This document shows, piece by piece, positions 16,597-25,729 of a stretch of 64,000 bases of DNA. Positions within the stretch are counted from its first letter, which is position 1. Every line of letters starts with the position of its first letter. A program made the position numbers and the translations under genes. The DNA is from Mucilaginibacter lappiensis (GTDB lineage: Bacteria > Bacteroidota > Bacteroidia > Sphingobacteriales > Sphingobacteriaceae), in the NCBI RefSeq assembly GCF_900155965.1, contig NZ_FTMG01000002.1, forward strand, positions 496,001-560,000, read 5' to 3'. Below the pieces are notes generated by a model that was not told where the DNA came from, made no database searches, and saw only the letters and a list, made by a program, of their open reading frames with translations.

Positions 16597-17464
16597 TATT
16601 GCTTGCGCGAAATAAGATTTCTTTTTCCTGCTTGGTCAGGCTGTCATAGCCCGATTGTGATATTTTATCTAATATACGGTCAATTTCATCCTGGCGGGGA
16701 TACTCGGGGCTATTTTTATTGGAGTTTTTGGCCACCACTTTTAATTTAGGCCTGGCTTTAAATAAATTGCCGATACTGCCAATCCAATCGTGTCCCTTTT
16801 GTAATTGTTTAACATAAACAAAGCCCAGTAACGCACCGCCCAGGTGAGCTATTTCGCCACCCGCATTGGGTCCAACAACACCCAGGAAATCAATCACCAG
16901 GATAACCAATACCAGCCATTTTAACTTTACCGGCCCAAACAGGATCAATGATATGGTATAATTAGGCAGCAGCGTAGCAGTAGCCACTACAATGGCCATA
17001 ACACTGGCAGAGGCCCCCACAATCAAGGCAGAGTCGGCAGCGTGCAGACGGGTAAAAGCCGGTAATAAATTATAGGCCAGAAGATAAAATAACGCGCCGG
17101 CAAGGCCACCCATAATGTACAGGCCAATGGTGCGCTTATTGCCCAGGTACTCTTCAAATATCTGCCCCATCCAATAAAGCCAGAGCATATTGAACAAGAT
17201 GTGCAAAACACCATCATGCATAAACATGTAAGTGATGGGGGTCCAGAAATGGGTGAGTAATGCCTGAAAAGAGGCTGGCATACGCAGGTACTCTACCGAG
17301 AACAATAAGATGTTGCTGTTACCGAAACCCGTAAAAAATAATTGCTCCAGGATAGCCGAAACATTGATAATCAAAAAAACGGCTACATTAATGCCGATAA
17401 GCAGGTTAAGCTTATTGCCCGACCGCAGCATTTTGTACTGAATATTTTGCCAAAGGGTACTCAT
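16586..17464 (-). CDS. Rhomboid-family intramembrane serine protease (second of the pair)
   Basis: This 292-residue protein has the six-helix rhomboid core. Conserved elements are MFMHDGVLHILFNMLWLYWMG (His83, His88, Asn92 region), GASASVMA with catalytic Ser152, and EIAHLGGALLGF with catalytic His207. A cytoplasmic tail of 70 polar residues follows, ending KISQSGYDSLTKQEKEILFRAS, which resembles the tail seen in Bacteroidota rhomboids. The protease cuts transmembrane substrates within the bilayer. It is 35 bp from the upstream rhomboid gene and overlaps the EEP gene downstream. Confidence 0.92.
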   Translation of the reverse strand: MSTLWQNIQYKMLRSGNKLNLLIGINVAVFLIINVSAILEQLFFTGFGNSNILLFSVEYLRMPASFQALLTHFWTPITYMFMHDGVLHILFNMLWLYWMGQIFEEYLGNKRTIGLYIMGGLAGALFYLLAYNLLPAFTRLHAADSALIVGASASVMAIVVATATLLPNYTISLILFGPVKLKWLVLVILVIDFLGVVGPNAGGEIAHLGGALLGFVYVKQLQKGHDWIGSIGNLFKARPKLKVVAKNSNKNSPEYPRQDEIDRILDKISQSGYDSLTKQEKEILFRASNNES

Positions 17465-17499
17465 AAAATATACTTCCGTTTATTGGATAACTACCGTTA

Positions 17500-18216
17500 T
17501 TAATAAAAATTGTTTGGTCTTTGTAAACGCCAGTATTTTACCATGATATAACCGATTAACGCGCCGCCCAAATGTGCGAAATGCGCTACCGAATCGCCCG
17601 AAAATTGTTTTACCCCCAAAAATAACTCAATCACTACATATACCGGTATAATATATTTTGCTTTAATAGGTACCGGGATAAACATGATCATCAATTCCAT
17701 GTTTGGGAAAAGCATGCCAAAAGCAATTAATAATCCAAATATGGCACCTGATGCACCAACTATCGGGACATAATATATTTCTGCTAATTTTTGGCCCTGG
17801 TCTCCATATGCGGCAAAAGATTCTGGCAAGCCGGGATGACTGATAGTAAATGCACCCGTTATAGCATGCACCTCGTAAGCCTGAACCAATGTTTGCAACA
17901 CAATAGCCCCAACACCACAAATAAAATAAAAGTTAAGGAATCTTTTTGATCCCATAGAATACTCCACTATAGGGCCAAAAGAGAACAGTGCAAACATGTT
18001 AAAAAATATGTGCGCGAATCCTCCATGCATAAACATGTAGGTTATAACTTCCCATAATCTGAAATTGGGTGAGTTGAAATAATATACAGGTAAATATTTA
18101 AACACATCTGGGATGAATTTTTCCAGCGTGAGGGAACCTATAAAAAATATGATATTAATGATGAGCAGGTTTTTTACAACCGGAGGGATATTGGCAAATG
18201 GTGATTGACTGTTCAT
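17500..18216 (-). CDS. Rhomboid-family intramembrane serine protease (first of the pair)
   Basis: A second rhomboid of 238 residues, shorter and without the cytoplasmic tail. It has MFMHGGFAHIFFNMFALFSFG, GASGAIFGLL with catalytic Ser156, and AHFAHLGGALIGY with His215. A 25-residue insertion of polar sequence (about 120-145) lies between helices 3 and 4. The two rhomboids differ clearly in sequence, so the tandem pair is not a recent duplication. It is 23 bp downstream of mutL. Confidence 0.93.
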   Translation of the reverse strand: MNSQSPFANIPPVVKNLLIINIIFFIGSLTLEKFIPDVFKYLPVYYFNSPNFRLWEVITYMFMHGGFAHIFFNMFALFSFGPIVEYSMGSKRFLNFYFICGVGAIVLQTLVQAYEVHAITGAFTISHPGLPESFAAYGDQGQKLAEIYYVPIVGASGAIFGLLIAFGMLFPNMELMIMFIPVPIKAKYIIPVYVVIELFLGVKQFSGDSVAHFAHLGGALIGYIMVKYWRLQRPNNFY

Positions 18217-18239
18217 AGTATAAATAAAAGCCGACGGGG

Positions 18240-20096
18240 CTATTTTTCAAATCGTTCTAAAAGCTCGGCCATGGTAAAGGTACTGATTACGGGCTTACCG
18301 TTCAATGCCTGGTTTGGCGTTTCGCAGGCAAAAAGCTGATCAATAAGCTGGTTCATTTCTTCCAGGGATAATTTAGTCCCGGTTTTAATGGCTGCATTGC
18401 GCGCCAGCGACCGGGCCAGGTTATCGCGTTTGTCCAGTTTTAAAATAGCCAGGTTATTTTTAAAGCCTTCCAGCAGGTGCTCCAGTAGCTCATGCTCGCC
18501 CACATTGCTCAGTTCGGCGGGTATGCCCTCTACCACTACCGTGTTTTTGCCAAACTCGCGTATATCAAAACCCAGCGAGCGGATATCGGGCAATAATTCT
18601 CTTAATAACTCAAAATCGCTGCCGTTTAGTGTGACAGACTGCGGAAACAGGCTTTGCTGACTTACGCCAGAATGATTTTGCAATTGCTGTAAAAAGCGCT
18701 CATACAAAACACGCTCATGCGCTGCCTGTTGCCCGATGAGCATAAAGCCCGATTTAATTTGCGACAGGATAAAGCGGTTATGGATCTGGAATAATTGCCG
18801 CTCGCTTGATTTGCTTACCTCCTGCTCATTAACAGCGATACGCTCTTCCTGGTGCAATTCGTGCTGTAGGTTGTCCTCTTTTTTGCTGATCTCGTACAGC
18901 GTATCCCAGTTTTGGGGAACAGGGCTGCTTTTAAAACCACCATCCGCTCTCAAAAAAGGATGTTCGCGTACCGGTTTTTTTTCAGAGGCAAAAGGATTAA
19001 AATCGGGGTTGAAAGATATGGTTGGCGCCACGATCTCCTCAAAAGGCTTGGGTGTTATCAGGTGCTCAATGCTGTTCTCCTGGTCAAAATCCAAACTTGG
19101 TGTAATGTTATACCTGCCCAATGAGCGTTTTACCGCCGACCGGATAATGGCATAAATAGCCTTCTCATCCTGATACTTGATCTCGGTTTTGGTTGGGTGT
19201 ACATTAATATCTATCCGCGATGGGTCGATATCAATAAACAATACATAAAACGGGAAGCTATCATCGGGTAGCAATTCTTCAAAAGCAGTAATTACGGCAT
19301 GGTTCAAATAGGCATCGCGAATAAAACGGTTGTTCACAAAAAAGAACTGCTCGCCCCTGGTTTTACGGGCAAATTCGGGCTTGCCTACAAAACCACGCAG
19401 ATTAATGATGGTGGTATCTTCCTCCACCGGCACCAACCGTTGGTTATAGTTATTGCCAAACAGGTGAACAATACGTTGCTTTAATGCAGTACCCGGCAGG
19501 TGATAAACCTCCTGCGCATCATGGTGCAGGGTGAAAAATATCTGCGGATTAGCCAGTGCCACCCGTTGAAATTCGTCAATAATATGGCGCATCTCTACCG
19601 GGTTGCTTTTTAAAAAGTTACGCCGGGCCGGTGTATTATAGAACAAATTTTTAATGGAGATGGAAGTGCCGGTATTAGCCTGGCAGGCTTCCTGACTCAC
19701 TACCTCGGAGCCTTCAATAAAAATGCAGGTGCCCAACTCGTCCTCATGGCGGCGTGTTTTCATTTCTACCTGGGCAATAGCCGCTATAGATGCCATGGCC
19801 TCGCCCCGGAAACCCATGGTACGTATAGCAAACAGGTCGTCGGCCTTGCGTATTTTTGAAGTGGCATGGCGCTCAAAACTCATGCGCGCATCAGTAGGGC
19901 TCATGCCACAGCCGTCATCAATAACCTGTATCAATGATTTGCCCGCATCTTTTATAATGAGCTGAATTTTTCCGGCCCCGGCATCAATCGCGTTCTCCAC
20001 TAATTCCTTTACGGCAGATGCGGGGCGTTGTACCACCTCGCCTGCGGCAATCTGGTTGGCAACGGCATCCGGTAAAAGCTGTATGATATCTGACAT
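18240..20096 (-). CDS. mutL: DNA mismatch repair protein MutL
   Basis: MutL links MutS mismatch recognition to strand removal. The N-terminal GHKL ATPase is complete: ELVENAIDAGA, VIDDGCGM, and the TMGFRGEAMASIA lid. The C-terminal dimerisation domain is present (about 425-618). The endonuclease motif DQHA-x2-E-x4-E reads GQQAAHERVLYE, with Gly455 and Gln457 in place of Asp and His, and the usual C[P/N]HGRP motif reads ALNGKP, so metal-dependent nicking is doubtful. Length 618 is normal. It heads the mutL-rhomboid-rhomboid-EEP operon, divergent from the amidohydrolase gene; a GGAGG sequence lies about 10 nt upstream of the ATG. Confidence 0.95.
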   Translation of the reverse strand: MSDIIQLLPDAVANQIAAGEVVQRPASAVKELVENAIDAGAGKIQLIIKDAGKSLIQVIDDGCGMSPTDARMSFERHATSKIRKADDLFAIRTMGFRGEAMASIAAIAQVEMKTRRHEDELGTCIFIEGSEVVSQEACQANTGTSISIKNLFYNTPARRNFLKSNPVEMRHIIDEFQRVALANPQIFFTLHHDAQEVYHLPGTALKQRIVHLFGNNYNQRLVPVEEDTTIINLRGFVGKPEFARKTRGEQFFFVNNRFIRDAYLNHAVITAFEELLPDDSFPFYVLFIDIDPSRIDINVHPTKTEIKYQDEKAIYAIIRSAVKRSLGRYNITPSLDFDQENSIEHLITPKPFEEIVAPTISFNPDFNPFASEKKPVREHPFLRADGGFKSSPVPQNWDTLYEISKKEDNLQHELHQEERIAVNEQEVSKSSERQLFQIHNRFILSQIKSGFMLIGQQAAHERVLYERFLQQLQNHSGVSQQSLFPQSVTLNGSDFELLRELLPDIRSLGFDIREFGKNTVVVEGIPAELSNVGEHELLEHLLEGFKNNLAILKLDKRDNLARSLARNAAIKTGTKLSLEEMNQLIDQLFACETPNQALNGKPVISTFTMAELLERFEK

Positions 20097-20226
20097 TTAA
20101 AAAAAATCCCTCCAATTTCGAATTCGATGCTAAATTAAATATTTGAAGGCATAACTTTATGATTTGATAATTGTATAAACATTTAACGTTTAATAATTAC
20201 ATTACCAGTACCATACGATTTACTTT

Positions 20227-21858
20227 ATGAAAAAATTATGGCCAGCACTGCTCCTTTTTGCGGTAGCCTGCAAGCAAAAAGAGTATAATGCCGACCTTTT
20301 GGTTAAAAACGCCGTGATTTATACGGTTGATAGTTCCTTTACCACAGCCAATACCATTGTAGTAAAAGGAGGAAAAATATTAGCCGTAGGAGATGCCGAT
20401 ACACTGGAACAAAAATATCTGGCCAACGAAGTGGTTGACGCCAAAGGCGCGGCCATATATCCCGGTTTTATTGACGCCCATGCTCATTTTTATGATTATG
20501 GATTAGGCTTACAGGAAGTTAACCTGGTTGGTACCCACAGTTGGAATGAAGCTGTCGATTCGGTACAGACCTATTCAGTTCGCAATACCGATGGCTGGAT
20601 AATTGGTCAGGGTTGGGATCAGAATCATTGGGCACTGAAACAATTTCCGAATAAGGCTAAACTTGATTCCCTGTTCCCGGTACGACCGGTAATATTAAGT
20701 CGGGTTGACGGACATGCAGCCATAGCTAACCAGGCGGCCCTCAATATTGCGGGTGTAAAACCCGGGCAAACCATCAACGGCGGCGAAATAGAAACCATTA
20801 ACGGAAAACTTACCGGTATTTTAATTGATAATGCCGTGGGAATAGTAACCCGTAAAATTCCCGAGCCATCAGCCCAGGTAGTGGAAGATGCTTTGCTGGC
20901 AGCACAAAAAAACTGTTTTGCTGTGGGCTTAACTACTGTGGATGATTGCGGTTTGCCCTATACCATGGTAAGTACTATTGCCGAGCTTCAGCACAAGGGC
21001 TCATTAAAGATGCGCATGTACGTAATGCTGGCTGACAGGGAAGAGAATTACGAATACCTGTTTAAGCATGGCGCTTATAAAACCCCGGGTCTGAATGTGC
21101 GGGCCTTTAAGGTTTTTGCCGATGGAGCATTGGGTTCCAAAGGAGCTTGTTTGCTACAGCCATACAATGATCAAAAAAACTGGAAGGGCTTTTTATTAAG
21201 CAGCCAGAAACACTTTGAAGAAGTAGCAAAAAAAATCTATGATAAAGGTTTTCAGATGGCTACCCATGCCATCGGCGACTCGGCCAATCGCGTAATGCTG
21301 AAAATATATGCTTCGGTATTGAACGGTAAGAACGACCGTCGCTGGCGTATTGAACATGCGCAGGTACTGTCGCCCCAGGATATTAAACTGTTTGGTGAAA
21401 ACAGTATCATTCCTTCGGTGCAACCCACCCATGCTACATCAGATATGTACTGGGCTGGTAAAAGATTGGGCGAGGGGCGTTTAAAGTCAGCCTATGTGTA
21501 TAAGCAACTGTTAAAACAAAATGGCTGGCTACCGCTGGGGACAGATTTTCCGGTAGAAAATATAAACCCGATGTACACGTTTTATGCAGCGGTGGAACGT
21601 AAGGATCTCAAAGGCTTTCCCGAAGGAGGTTTTCAACCGGAGAATGCCCTGACCCGTACCGAGGCCTTAAGGGGGATAACCATCTGGGCCGCAAAAGCCA
21701 ATTTTGAAGAGAAAGAAAAAGGCAGCCTGGAACCCGGCAAATACGCCGATTTTGTGATACTGGACCAGGATATCATGAAAATAAAAGGTGCCGAATTACC
21801 AAAAGTTAAAGTGACCAGTACCTATATAAACGGAGTTAAAGTATATGATAAAAAATAA
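20227..21858 (+). CDS. Amidohydrolase-3 family (YtcJ-like) lipoprotein
   Basis: The N-terminus MKKLWPALLLFAVAC is a type II signal with Cys15 followed by KQKEYNADLLVKNAVIYTVD, the start of an amidohydrolase composite domain. GFIDAHAHF supplies the metal-binding His85 and His87 and GTDFPVENINP and GSLEPGKYADFVILDQD are the family's C-terminal blocks; RIEHAQVLSP and HAIGDSAN carry further metal ligands. YtcJ-like enzymes hydrolyse cyclic amides or formamides, but the substrate here is unknown. It overlaps the following serine hydrolase gene by 14 bp, so both are made together and probably act in the periplasm. Confidence 0.9.
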   Translation: MKKLWPALLLFAVACKQKEYNADLLVKNAVIYTVDSSFTTANTIVVKGGKILAVGDADTLEQKYLANEVVDAKGAAIYPGFIDAHAHFYDYGLGLQEVNLVGTHSWNEAVDSVQTYSVRNTDGWIIGQGWDQNHWALKQFPNKAKLDSLFPVRPVILSRVDGHAAIANQAALNIAGVKPGQTINGGEIETINGKLTGILIDNAVGIVTRKIPEPSAQVVEDALLAAQKNCFAVGLTTVDDCGLPYTMVSTIAELQHKGSLKMRMYVMLADREENYEYLFKHGAYKTPGLNVRAFKVFADGALGSKGACLLQPYNDQKNWKGFLLSSQKHFEEVAKKIYDKGFQMATHAIGDSANRVMLKIYASVLNGKNDRRWRIEHAQVLSPQDIKLFGENSIIPSVQPTHATSDMYWAGKRLGEGRLKSAYVYKQLLKQNGWLPLGTDFPVENINPMYTFYAAVERKDLKGFPEGGFQPENALTRTEALRGITIWAAKANFEEKEKGSLEPGKYADFVILDQDIMKIKGAELPKVKVTSTYINGVKVYDKK

Positions 21859-23668
21859 ATGGGGCTGTATCCCTTTAGTGTTGTTTGGATTTACCTTTTT
21901 GAATACCGCATGTGCACAAATACCACCGGCTATACCAGCTGGCCAGGCATATGTTAATGAAGAGCGGCTGGTTGAGCACTCTACTGTTTTATTTAACAAT
22001 ATCAAATACCTGCTGCCGCTGCAAAATCTCGATCAGTTAAAAATTGCCAGCGTCCATTTCTCCAGCTCATATGCTTCTGTATTTGATAGTTTGCTCAATA
22101 AATACAGCAAGGTACAGGCATTTGATGGCCGTATTTATAGTGGGGCAAAAAACCTCACTAATTTGTCGGCCGATCTGAAATGGTATAACACGATTATTCT
22201 GCAGGTAACTGATACCGATTTGAACAATCCCCAGATTGTTGATTTTATCAATAGCACTCAAAAACTCAAGAATGTGATTGTGGCGGCTTTTGGTGGCGGT
22301 ACCGTTTTAACTAAATTAAATAATGTTACCGCACCTGTTTTATGGAGCGAGCGACTGACACCCGTTGCTGCATTGTATAGTGCGCAAGCCATTTTTGGAG
22401 GTCTGCCGGTAACGCAAAAACTCACCCGTACTTATTCGCCGCAATTTGCTGCGGGTATGGGGTTTATTACCGATAAGATCAGGCTGCAATATACTGTTCC
22501 GGAAGATGCAGGTATTAACGCCAGTAACTTAACCGGTATTGATGACATTGCCCGTGAAGCCATTGCAGAGCATGCTACCCCGGGCTGTGTGGTATTGGTG
22601 GCTAAGGATGGTAAGGTGATATTTAACAAGGCCTATGGTTATCATACGTATGACAAGGCTATCCCCGATCAGATAACGGATATTTTTGACCTGGCATCCA
22701 TGACCAAAGTAACTGCTACCACTGTAGAGGCCATGAAATTGACCGATGAAGGTAAATTGAACCTGGAAGCTACTGTTGGCGATTACTTACCCCAAACCCG
22801 GAGCAGCAATAAAAACGATATACAGATACGAGAACTACTGATGCATCAGGCCGGCTTGATACCCGACATCAAAGGGTTTGAAAAAGTGAAACCGGCAGAC
22901 CATAGTACCGATTCATCCGCAGCCTATCCAATACGGGTATCTGATCATTATTTTTTGCGGAAGGATTATTATAAGGATGTGATGTTTCCGGATATACTAA
23001 ATTCTCCCCTTAAAACCCGGGGCCAATACGTATACAGTGATGTAGGCCTGGTGCTGATGATGGAAGTGGTAGAAAGTATCACCGCCATACCCGAGAATGT
23101 GTATGTACAGCAAGCTTTTTACAAACCGCTGGGTATGCAAACTGCAGGCTTTTTACCCCTGTATCGTTTTAACCAAAACCAGATACCGCCTACCGAGAAC
23201 GACCAGGAATACCGTCAAAGTTTGCTGGATGGCTATGTACACGATCCTACGGCCGCCCTGATGGGTGGTGTAGCCGGCCACGCCGGACTTTTTGCCAGCG
23301 CTAATGACGTAGCCATATTGTACCAGATGCTGTTGAACCGTGGTACTTATGGTGGTAACCAATATTTTAAACCGGAAGTAGTTGATTTGTTCACCTCCAA
23401 GCAGTCGGCGGTGAGCCGCAGAGGGTTGGGGTTTGATCGCTGGGATCCTATCGCCGACAGGCATTACCCATCCAAACTGGCGTCGCCGCAAACCTTCGGG
23501 CATACCGGCTTTACAGGCACCTGTATTTGGGTCGACCCGAAATATAACCTCGTATATGTGTTCCTGAGTAACCGGGTGTACCCCAATGTAAGTAATAAAC
23601 TGGGCAGCCTCAACATCAGGCCGAGGATACAGGATGTGGTTTATGATGCGATAACGAAAGGGATGTGA
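21845..23668 (+). CDS. Serine beta-lactamase-family hydrolase with N-terminal GH3-C-like domain
   Basis: A signal peptide (to about residue 25) precedes a 190-residue region beginning VNEERLVEHSTVLFNNIKYLLPLQNLDQ, which resembles the C-terminal domain of family 3 glycosidases (LL-x-N, LLPL). A class C beta-lactamase/esterase domain follows with SMTK (Ser285, Lys288), YSD (Tyr397) and HTG (553-555) in place of KTG. Larger Bacteroidota proteins carry a full GH3 enzyme fused to this hydrolase; this one has lost, or never had, the GH3 catalytic domain. It likely acts on cell-wall peptides or esters rather than antibiotics. It overlaps the amidohydrolase gene by 14 bp. Confidence 0.87.
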   Translation: MIKNKWGCIPLVLFGFTFLNTACAQIPPAIPAGQAYVNEERLVEHSTVLFNNIKYLLPLQNLDQLKIASVHFSSSYASVFDSLLNKYSKVQAFDGRIYSGAKNLTNLSADLKWYNTIILQVTDTDLNNPQIVDFINSTQKLKNVIVAAFGGGTVLTKLNNVTAPVLWSERLTPVAALYSAQAIFGGLPVTQKLTRTYSPQFAAGMGFITDKIRLQYTVPEDAGINASNLTGIDDIAREAIAEHATPGCVVLVAKDGKVIFNKAYGYHTYDKAIPDQITDIFDLASMTKVTATTVEAMKLTDEGKLNLEATVGDYLPQTRSSNKNDIQIRELLMHQAGLIPDIKGFEKVKPADHSTDSSAAYPIRVSDHYFLRKDYYKDVMFPDILNSPLKTRGQYVYSDVGLVLMMEVVESITAIPENVYVQQAFYKPLGMQTAGFLPLYRFNQNQIPPTENDQEYRQSLLDGYVHDPTAALMGGVAGHAGLFASANDVAILYQMLLNRGTYGGNQYFKPEVVDLFTSKQSAVSRRGLGFDRWDPIADRHYPSKLASPQTFGHTGFTGTCIWVDPKYNLVYVFLSNRVYPNVSNKLGSLNIRPRIQDVVYDAITKGM

Positions 23669-23672
23669 TGAA

Positions 23673-23978
23673 ATGATTTTGGAAGTAAAACGCGTTTATA
23701 CACTTGCAGGTATCAAACACAGATACAAATTAAGTGATTTTGCCTACGGAGAGTGGTTGATCTATAAGGGTGATTTTCCGGTTTACTACTTTAATATATT
23801 CGATACGGATTACTCAGCCTTTAAAGATGCCACTAAGGTCAATGCAGATAAAATCCTCATGGATAAACTGGAAAAACATGGTTTAAGATTGAAACAAAAT
23901 CTATTTGGAATATCATCTACTAAAAGCCATCAACAACGGTTTGATTTAGAAAAACTCCCTGCTTCTTATCTAAGATAA
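23673..23978 (+). CDS. Hypothetical protein, 101 aa
   Basis: The start is 4 bp after the stop of the serine hydrolase gene. The product (MILEVKRVYTLAGIKHRYKL...) has a compact composition with many aromatic residues (LSDFAYGEWLIYKGDFPVYYFNIF) and a basic C-terminus. No signal peptide or membrane segment is seen. I do not recognise the family. Tight linkage suggests co-transcription with the two hydrolases; a repeat-containing terminator follows. Confidence 0.6.
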   Translation: MILEVKRVYTLAGIKHRYKLSDFAYGEWLIYKGDFPVYYFNIFDTDYSAFKDATKVNADKILMDKLEKHGLRLKQNLFGISSTKSHQQRFDLEKLPASYLR

Positions 23979-24021
23979 AAGAATAGACGCAGTTATGCAT
24001 CTCTACAAAAATAAAATCGTA

Positions 24022-24047
24022 GAGACGCGTATTCGCGTCTCTTTTTA
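24022..24047 (+). terminator. Terminator embedded in an intergenic AGAGACGCG repeat
   Basis: AGAGACGCG (24022-24030) pairs with CGCGTCTCT (24035-24043) around a TATT loop and is followed by T residues to 24047. The sequence CTCTAC...GTAGAG (24002-24026) suggests a larger repeat starting near 23986. It closes the amidohydrolase operon. Confidence 0.7.
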
Positions 24048-24143
24048 TGATCTTCTATTTACATTGACCTTATTTTTAACTTAAAGTAAAACAATTTTCT
24101 AATTAATACGTTTCAGTTTTCTCTAATAAATAAATTACTAAAC

Positions 24144-24659
24144 ATGAGAAAACTATTCAAAGTTACCCTGCTCGCTTTAAGCTTACTGTTTGTTGGTAAA
24201 TTTTCAAATGCACAATCCAAGATCGGTTATGTTGATTTTCAATCCATCGTTAGCCAGATGCCCGAAGCAAAAACTATTAAACCCCAGATAGATGCTTATC
24301 AAAAGCAATTTGTTACTCAGCTAACTGCTATGAATAATGAATTGCAAACCAAAGGGAAGGCTTTTCAGGATCAAAGCAAAACCATGACCGATGCTGTAAA
24401 GGCAACAAAACAAACAGAATTACAGGACCTGCAAAAAAAGATGCAGGATTATCAGGCCAATGCACAGCAACAGGTTGATGCTAAGTCAAATGAACTGATA
24501 AAACCGGTAACCGATAAAGCCCGTGCTGCGGTTAATGATGTAGCCAAGGCAAAAGGCGTCACTTATGTGTTTGATTCTTCGCAAGGATCGGCACTGTTGG
24601 TGTCCAACGATGGTACCGATCTTACAGCATCTGTTAAAACTAAGTTGGGGATTAAATAA
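24144..24659 (+). CDS. Skp/OmpH-family periplasmic chaperone
   Basis: The 171-residue protein has a signal peptide (MRKLFKVTLLALSLLFVGKFSNAQ) followed by KIGYVDFQSIVSQMPEAK, the family's first strand, and a long charged, Gln-rich coiled coil (about 45-130: QLTAMNNELQTKGKAFQDQSKTM...), then VNDVAKAKGVTYVFDSSQGSALL near the end. Skp/OmpH holds unfolded outer-membrane proteins in the periplasm as a trimer with tentacle helices. Usual length. It stands alone with a terminator 13 bp downstream; no bamA is adjacent as in many genomes. Confidence 0.93.
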   Translation: MRKLFKVTLLALSLLFVGKFSNAQSKIGYVDFQSIVSQMPEAKTIKPQIDAYQKQFVTQLTAMNNELQTKGKAFQDQSKTMTDAVKATKQTELQDLQKKMQDYQANAQQQVDAKSNELIKPVTDKARAAVNDVAKAKGVTYVFDSSQGSALLVSNDGTDLTASVKTKLGIK

Positions 24660-24672
24660 GATATTACTTCCT

Positions 24673-24711
24673 AACGCGTCATTGTTTCGTACCTCGCAAT
24701 GACGCGTTTTT
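24673..24711. terminator. Intrinsic terminator after the Skp/OmpH gene
   Basis: A 12-bp perfect stem (24673-24684 with 24697-24708), 12-nt loop, is followed by a T-run. The sequence is related to the CGTCATTGCGAGG-type intergenic repeats of Bacteroidota. Confidence 0.8.
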
Positions 24712-24793
24712 CGGATTTGCTCTATGTAAGTACTTGATCATTAATATAAAAAATAATAATAAATCATAATTTTATGTGAAGATGTGATCAGCA

Positions 24794-25609
24794 ATGAAAT
24801 ATTACACCATTCAGCCGCCGGATATTTTAAAACCCTATGTAAGGTTTTTTTGGGTGCTGGAGCATGAGCTGTCTGCCAGCGGGTCGGAGTATGTTTATCG
24901 TTCTATAGCTGATGGCTGTACCGAAATGGTGTTTCATTATCAATCTACCTTTGATGAAATTAATGGCCGGGGACAGGAAAACGGAGGGCCTTCGGGTATT
25001 CAGTTTCAAACCAACCATTACCGGCGTTTTATAACGCGGCAAAGCTTCGGCATTTTTGGGGCTTACATTTATCCTTTTGCCGTTCCCCGGTTTTTTAATA
25101 TTCCCAGCAGCGAAACTACTAACCTGACGCTCGATTATGATACTTTTTTAGGGAGCGCGGGCCGCGAACTGGAAGAAAGGATAATGCTAGCGCCCAACAA
25201 TCAAAAACGGGCTGTGATCCTGACTGATTTTCTGCTGATGCGCCTGCGGTATAATACATTTACAGACGACCGGATCATTACCTCCATCAGGCAGGTGATC
25301 CATACCAATCAGCATAAAACAGTAGCGCAACTGGCCGATGCTTTCAATCTTTCAGCACGGCAGTTCGACAGGCGTTTTAAAGAGTATGCCGGTTTTAGCC
25401 CTAAAAGCTATTTACGATTGATCCGCTTTCAGGATGCTATAAAACAATACGGCAGCAATAAATCATTAACACAAATAGCGCTGGAATGTGGCTATTATGA
25501 CCAATCGCATTTTATACATGATGTAAAAACTTTTACGGGTTATCACCCTGGCTTTTACTTTTCAGGTAAAGCAGAAGGAACGGAATACCGGAATGCAGAT
25601 TTACAATAG
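24794..25609 (+). CDS. AraC-family transcriptional regulator
   Basis: This 271-residue protein has an N-terminal sensor region of the DUF6597 type (YYTIQPPDILKPYVRFFWVLEHE ... YRSIADGCTEMVFHY) and a C-terminal double HTH (about 170-262): VAQLADAFNLSARQFDRRFKEYAGFSPKSYLRLIRFQ followed by LTQIALECGYYDQSHFIHDVKTFTGYHPGFY. Helix-turn-helix positions and the PxxY ending match AraC regulators well. The ligand is unknown. The next gene, a VOC protein, lies 120 bp downstream and could be a target. Confidence 0.92.
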   Translation: MKYYTIQPPDILKPYVRFFWVLEHELSASGSEYVYRSIADGCTEMVFHYQSTFDEINGRGQENGGPSGIQFQTNHYRRFITRQSFGIFGAYIYPFAVPRFFNIPSSETTNLTLDYDTFLGSAGRELEERIMLAPNNQKRAVILTDFLLMRLRYNTFTDDRIITSIRQVIHTNQHKTVAQLADAFNLSARQFDRRFKEYAGFSPKSYLRLIRFQDAIKQYGSNKSLTQIALECGYYDQSHFIHDVKTFTGYHPGFYFSGKAEGTEYRNADLQ

Positions 25610-25729
25610 ATAATAATAAAATCAATAAAATCCGAAATCGAACATCCGCAATCCGAAATCAAAGAATGTCTTGTTTTTACAATTTTGCTGAAACCTGGCC
25701 AGTTAATTTTGAATAAAAAAGAAATCGAC

